Shown: positions 61,727 through 64,000 of the stretch, piece by piece | Layout of the letters: each line of letters starts with the position of its first letter | Numbering within the stretch: position 1 is the stretch's first letter | From: an uncultured Bacilli bacterium | Lineage (GTDB): Bacteria; Bacillota_I; Bacilli_A; RF39; UBA660 | Assembly (NCBI GenBank): GCA_934120635.1 | Contig: CAKOUR010000003.1 | Span: 1 to 64,000, forward strand | Reading direction: 5' to 3' | DNA length: 64,000 nucleotides | Notes under the pieces: model-generated | Databases searched by the model: none | What the model was told of the DNA's origin: nothing | Seen by the model: only the letters and a program-made list of their open reading frames with translations | Position numbers and translations under genes: made by a program

Positions 61727-62937
61727 TGATTTGCCTTATTTATAATTTCTTTAGAAAAATTTCCATTTTCAAAAATTACTATTTCTTGATTTTTATCTGT
61801 TATTGCAGTAATTGATAAATCTGATGTTCCTATCATGAAATCTACATGAATTTTAGAGGAATTGATTCCATGATTAATTAGTTCTTCTTCTTTCATTTTT
61901 AGCCCATTCTTCAAACATTCTGCAAAACCTGCTCCTAATGCTAAATGACAGCTTGCATTTTCGTCAATTAAGGTTGTTCCAAATGTAATATTTAAATTAG
62001 AAATTGGACTATCGTATTCTACTAAAGCACATTCACCTAAATAGCAACTATTTTCATCTCCTTCAATAATTGCTTTTAAAATTTCTTTTCCTATTTTGGC
62101 ATCATAATCTACTGCTCTTCCTTCGACAAATTTAATCCAAAAATTATCTACTTTTTTACCGTTGTAATATAATGGTTTGGAATTATAAACAATTCCTTCA
62201 GTTTTTTTATAGTCTGGACTTGTAAATACTTCGTATGATGGCATATTTACAATTACTTTTTGATCTTTTGCACTAGAGAATTGGTAGTTTTTAGGTAAAT
62301 ATATATCTAGAGATGTTCCTAATGAATTTTGATAATGTAATTTTGTTAATTTTAGTTTATTTAAAGTGGTTATTAAATTTTGAGTTTTTTTTAAGTGATT
62401 ATCCCAGCAATCTAGAGGGTTATCTTTATCTAACATACAAGTTTTAAAAATTGCTTGTTTTAGTTTTTCTTCACTGTTTTCTTTATTAAATATATGCTTT
62501 GCCCATTCTTTTCCTGGATATGCTGCTATACACCAAGATAGTGTACAATTTTCTACCATCTTACGGTAAAGTGGTCTTGTTTCTCTTTTTCTTTTGGCAG
62601 CTAGGGCAATTAAGTCATCTGGTATATCTTCCATTAGGTTAGGATATTCTGTTTCTATAATGAGAAAACTAGCAAATTTATTAGCGTATTTATCCCAAAT
62701 GCTGCTATTAAAGTATTCACTTTCTAAAATGCTTTTTTCTGTGCTTTCTTTTAATAAAGCATGAGTCTTATAAATATCTTCGCAATCTAGATATATTTCT
62801 AATATTCCTTTTTCTTTTGCCTTTTTTATTAATTTTTGAATAAAGTTATCAATTTCTTTTTGATAATGAATAAAAAGGATTTTACTTTCTTTATCAATAC
62901 ATTTTTCTAATAATAGTTCTATATATTTTTCTTCCAT
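61720..62937 (-). CDS. ampS: M29-family metallo-aminopeptidase (AmpS-like)
   Basis: 405 residues. The M29 fold is marked by the N-terminal MEEKYIELLLEKCI and the metal-site residues in the C-terminal half: NMPSYEVFTSPD (Glu), FVEGRAVDYDAK, YLGECALVEYDSPIS (Glu), NASCHLALGAGFAECL (His) and IHVDFMIGTSDL (His, Asp). It removes N-terminal amino acids in the cytosol. GGTGATAAC precedes the ATG. It overlaps yidD. Confidence 0.93.
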   Translation of the reverse strand: MEEKYIELLLEKCIDKESKILFIHYQKEIDNFIQKLIKKAKEKGILEIYLDCEDIYKTHALLKESTEKSILESEYFNSSIWDKYANKFASFLIIETEYPNLMEDIPDDLIALAAKRKRETRPLYRKMVENCTLSWCIAAYPGKEWAKHIFNKENSEEKLKQAIFKTCMLDKDNPLDCWDNHLKKTQNLITTLNKLKLTKLHYQNSLGTSLDIYLPKNYQFSSAKDQKVIVNMPSYEVFTSPDYKKTEGIVYNSKPLYYNGKKVDNFWIKFVEGRAVDYDAKIGKEILKAIIEGDENSCYLGECALVEYDSPISNLNITFGTTLIDENASCHLALGAGFAECLKNGLKMKEEELINHGINSSKIHVDFMIGTSDLSITAITDKNQEIVIFENGNFSKEIINKANQC

Positions 62938-62973
62938 GTTATCACCATCATTATTTTATCATACTTTTTTTAT

Positions 62974-63441
62974 TTAGGATATAACTTGTGTTAAGGTTGT
63001 ATCTTTATCTTTATAAAGAGTTAACATTTCTAATACTATTTTTTTTATTTCATCTAAGTTTTTTGTAGATTCTATTTTTTTATCATATTCTTTTATCTTA
63101 TTGTTTAAAGTTTTGTCTTTAGAATAATATTCAGTTACTAAAACTTCATCTTGATAAGTATTTTTTATTTTTTCTATATTTTTCTTATTTTCTGTTAAAC
63201 CTATAATAGATTTGAATAAGCCATCTTGGTCTTTGTAATATATGTAATTACTAATAGAAGTGTTATGAATCATATTATCATATGATTTATATGCTCCTGC
63301 TTGAATTAAATATATTTTTTCTCCTATTAAGTCCGTTTCTAGTTCTTTATCATATATTTGATATATTAATTTGCCACATATTGCTCCACATATTATAGAT
63401 AAAAAAATAGGAGTTACTACTTTTTTTATTTTTTTTAACAT
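62974..63441 (-). CDS. Membrane-anchored SPOR-like protein
   Basis: 155 residues. N-terminal basic segment (MLKKIKK) and a membrane helix (~8-30, VTPIFLSIICGAICGKLIYQI) are followed by an extracellular domain resembling a SPOR repeat: GEKIYLIQAGAYKSYDNMIHN, SNYIYYKDQDGLFKSIIGLTENKKNIEKIKNTYQDEVLV. SPOR domains bind denuded glycan at division or spore septa. I chose the ATG at 63441, after GGTGAT; upstream in-frame TTG/GTG codons overlap that site. The protein could be SpoIIB-like, but that is inference. Confidence 0.65.
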   Translation of the reverse strand: MLKKIKKVVTPIFLSIICGAICGKLIYQIYDKELETDLIGEKIYLIQAGAYKSYDNMIHNTSISNYIYYKDQDGLFKSIIGLTENKKNIEKIKNTYQDEVLVTEYYSKDKTLNNKIKEYDKKIESTKNLDEIKKIVLEMLTLYKDKDTTLTQVIS

Positions 63442-63532
63442 TTTTATCACCAAATAAAGTATACTTCTATTTTTATAATTATTTTGTCGATTTATATATT
63501 TTTAACATTATATTAAAATTTTATTTAGTTTG

Positions 63533-64000
63533 TTATTGTTTTTTTATAAAAAGGTTAATGCTATAGTCATCATTTGTATACATTGATTCTAATTTAATTT
63601 TAATTGTTGCAATATTAGGATTACTTGATTTGTCTATTTCAATTCCCTTAAATAATAAAGATTTTTGTAATTTTTTTTGGTAATAAGAAACATCAGTGGT
63701 ATCGAAATTATTATTATCAAGTTTTCCGTAAGTTATTGTGATTTGTTGATTTTGTGAAATATCTGTTGAGGGGGAAGTTATTTTAATTTTTCTTTTTTCT
63801 TCTGATGTTCCAAAATTAGATGTTAAAATTACTTCACTAGTTCCATTGTTTTCGATACCAGTAATAATTTGGTTATCTAAGTCATTCATTATATTTTTAG
63901 TAATTGCTATTTTATCTGAAGAATAACTAATGGATTGATAGATGTCTTCGTTTTTATTTTTAAATTGATAAGTAAGATTTAATAGGTATAAAGCAATGCT
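63533..64000 (-). CDS. Unknown extracellular protein, 5' end beyond the window
   Basis: The frame stays open from the stop at 63533 to the right edge, at least 155 residues. The visible part starts with SIALYLLNLTYQFKNKNEDIY..., which may be the end of a membrane helix, then a Ser/Asn/Thr-rich beta domain with IITGIENNGTSEVILTSN, QQITITYGKL and a C-terminal KIKLESMYTNDDYSINLF. An internal ATG at 63889 would give only 118 residues. It lies 91 bases upstream of the SPOR-like gene. No family recognised. The right edge cuts it. Confidence 0.65.
   Translation of the reverse strand, partial: SIALYLLNLTYQFKNKNEDIYQSISYSSDKIAITKNIMNDLDNQIITGIENNGTSEVILTSNFGTSEEKRKIKITSPSTDISQNQQITITYGKLDNNNFDTTDVSYYQKKLQKSLLFKGIEIDKSSNPNIATIKIKLESMYTNDDYSINLFIKKQ

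Noticed and set aside
1..64000. Mycoplasma genetic code (TGA as Trp)
   Set aside because: TGA ends several genes (for example the 15314 gene and the LiaF-like gene) and Trp is encoded by TGG throughout.

Overview
The window is very AT-rich chromosomal DNA from a low-GC Gram-positive bacterium. TGA is used as a normal stop, for example where the 15314 gene ends inside ruvX, so this is not the mycoplasma genetic code. Strong Shine-Dalgarno sites, frequent TTG and GTG starts, a T-box leader, Spo0A-type boxes and many endospore genes (dacB-spmA-spmB, spoVID-ysxE, a spoIIAA-like gene next to sigF, spoVAC-AD-AE) point to an uncultured spore-forming member of the Bacilli or Erysipelotrichia-like relatives of the mollicutes. 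I cannot name the genus. There are no rRNA genes, CRISPR arrays, insertion sequences or prophages, and there is one tRNA.

Layout. Nearly all genes from 1 to 25.2 kb are on the + strand and nearly all from 26.3 kb to the end are on the - strand. The convergent gap between them holds a close match to the Bacillus subtilis dif site (26196-26223), beside a set of degenerate 18-bp palindromes. I read this as the replication terminus, with the two replichores meeting head-on. The first 91 bases are a perfect 42-bp fold-back palindrome that cuts off the 5' end of pheS, so position 1 looks like a contig end with an assembly or amplification artefact.

Left arm (+): pheST and trpS; a small gene plus a 1.19-kaa repeat/metallophosphoesterase protein; dacB-spmA-spmB (spore cortex and core dehydration); tRNA-Arg(UCU); a LiaF/LiaG-like envelope pair; a thioester/Cna-B surface adhesin; a HAD nucleotidase-ruvX-DUF1292-mltG run; ppdK; an HD protein; miaA and mnmA (tRNA modification); and an HTH protein followed by a 30-aa peptide.

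Right arm (-): mutS; greA-tig; murD; a ClpX-like unfoldase without the zinc domain; aspS behind a compact T-box; ynbB; archaeal-type proS; an envelope/spore block (DUF3592, a LysM protein with a degenerate amidase domain, uvsE, ysxE-like, spoVID-like, and a UvrD-derived protein that has lost its ATPase motifs); a radical SAM protein; the spoIIAA-sigF-[HTH]-spoVAC-AD-AE block, which keeps the B. subtilis spoIIA-spoVA order but lacks spoIIAB; holA; mutL; SPFH/NfeD; pyrH-yutD; yidD-ampS; and a last gene cut by the right edge. Mismatch repair (mutS, mutL), UV repair (uvsE) and spore morphogenesis genes are interleaved with housekeeping genes.

The points most worth checking are the dif/palindrome terminus, the spoIIA-like locus without its anti-sigma gene, the dead UvrD-like and dead amidase-like proteins in the spore cluster, the ClpX variant, and the short T-box.
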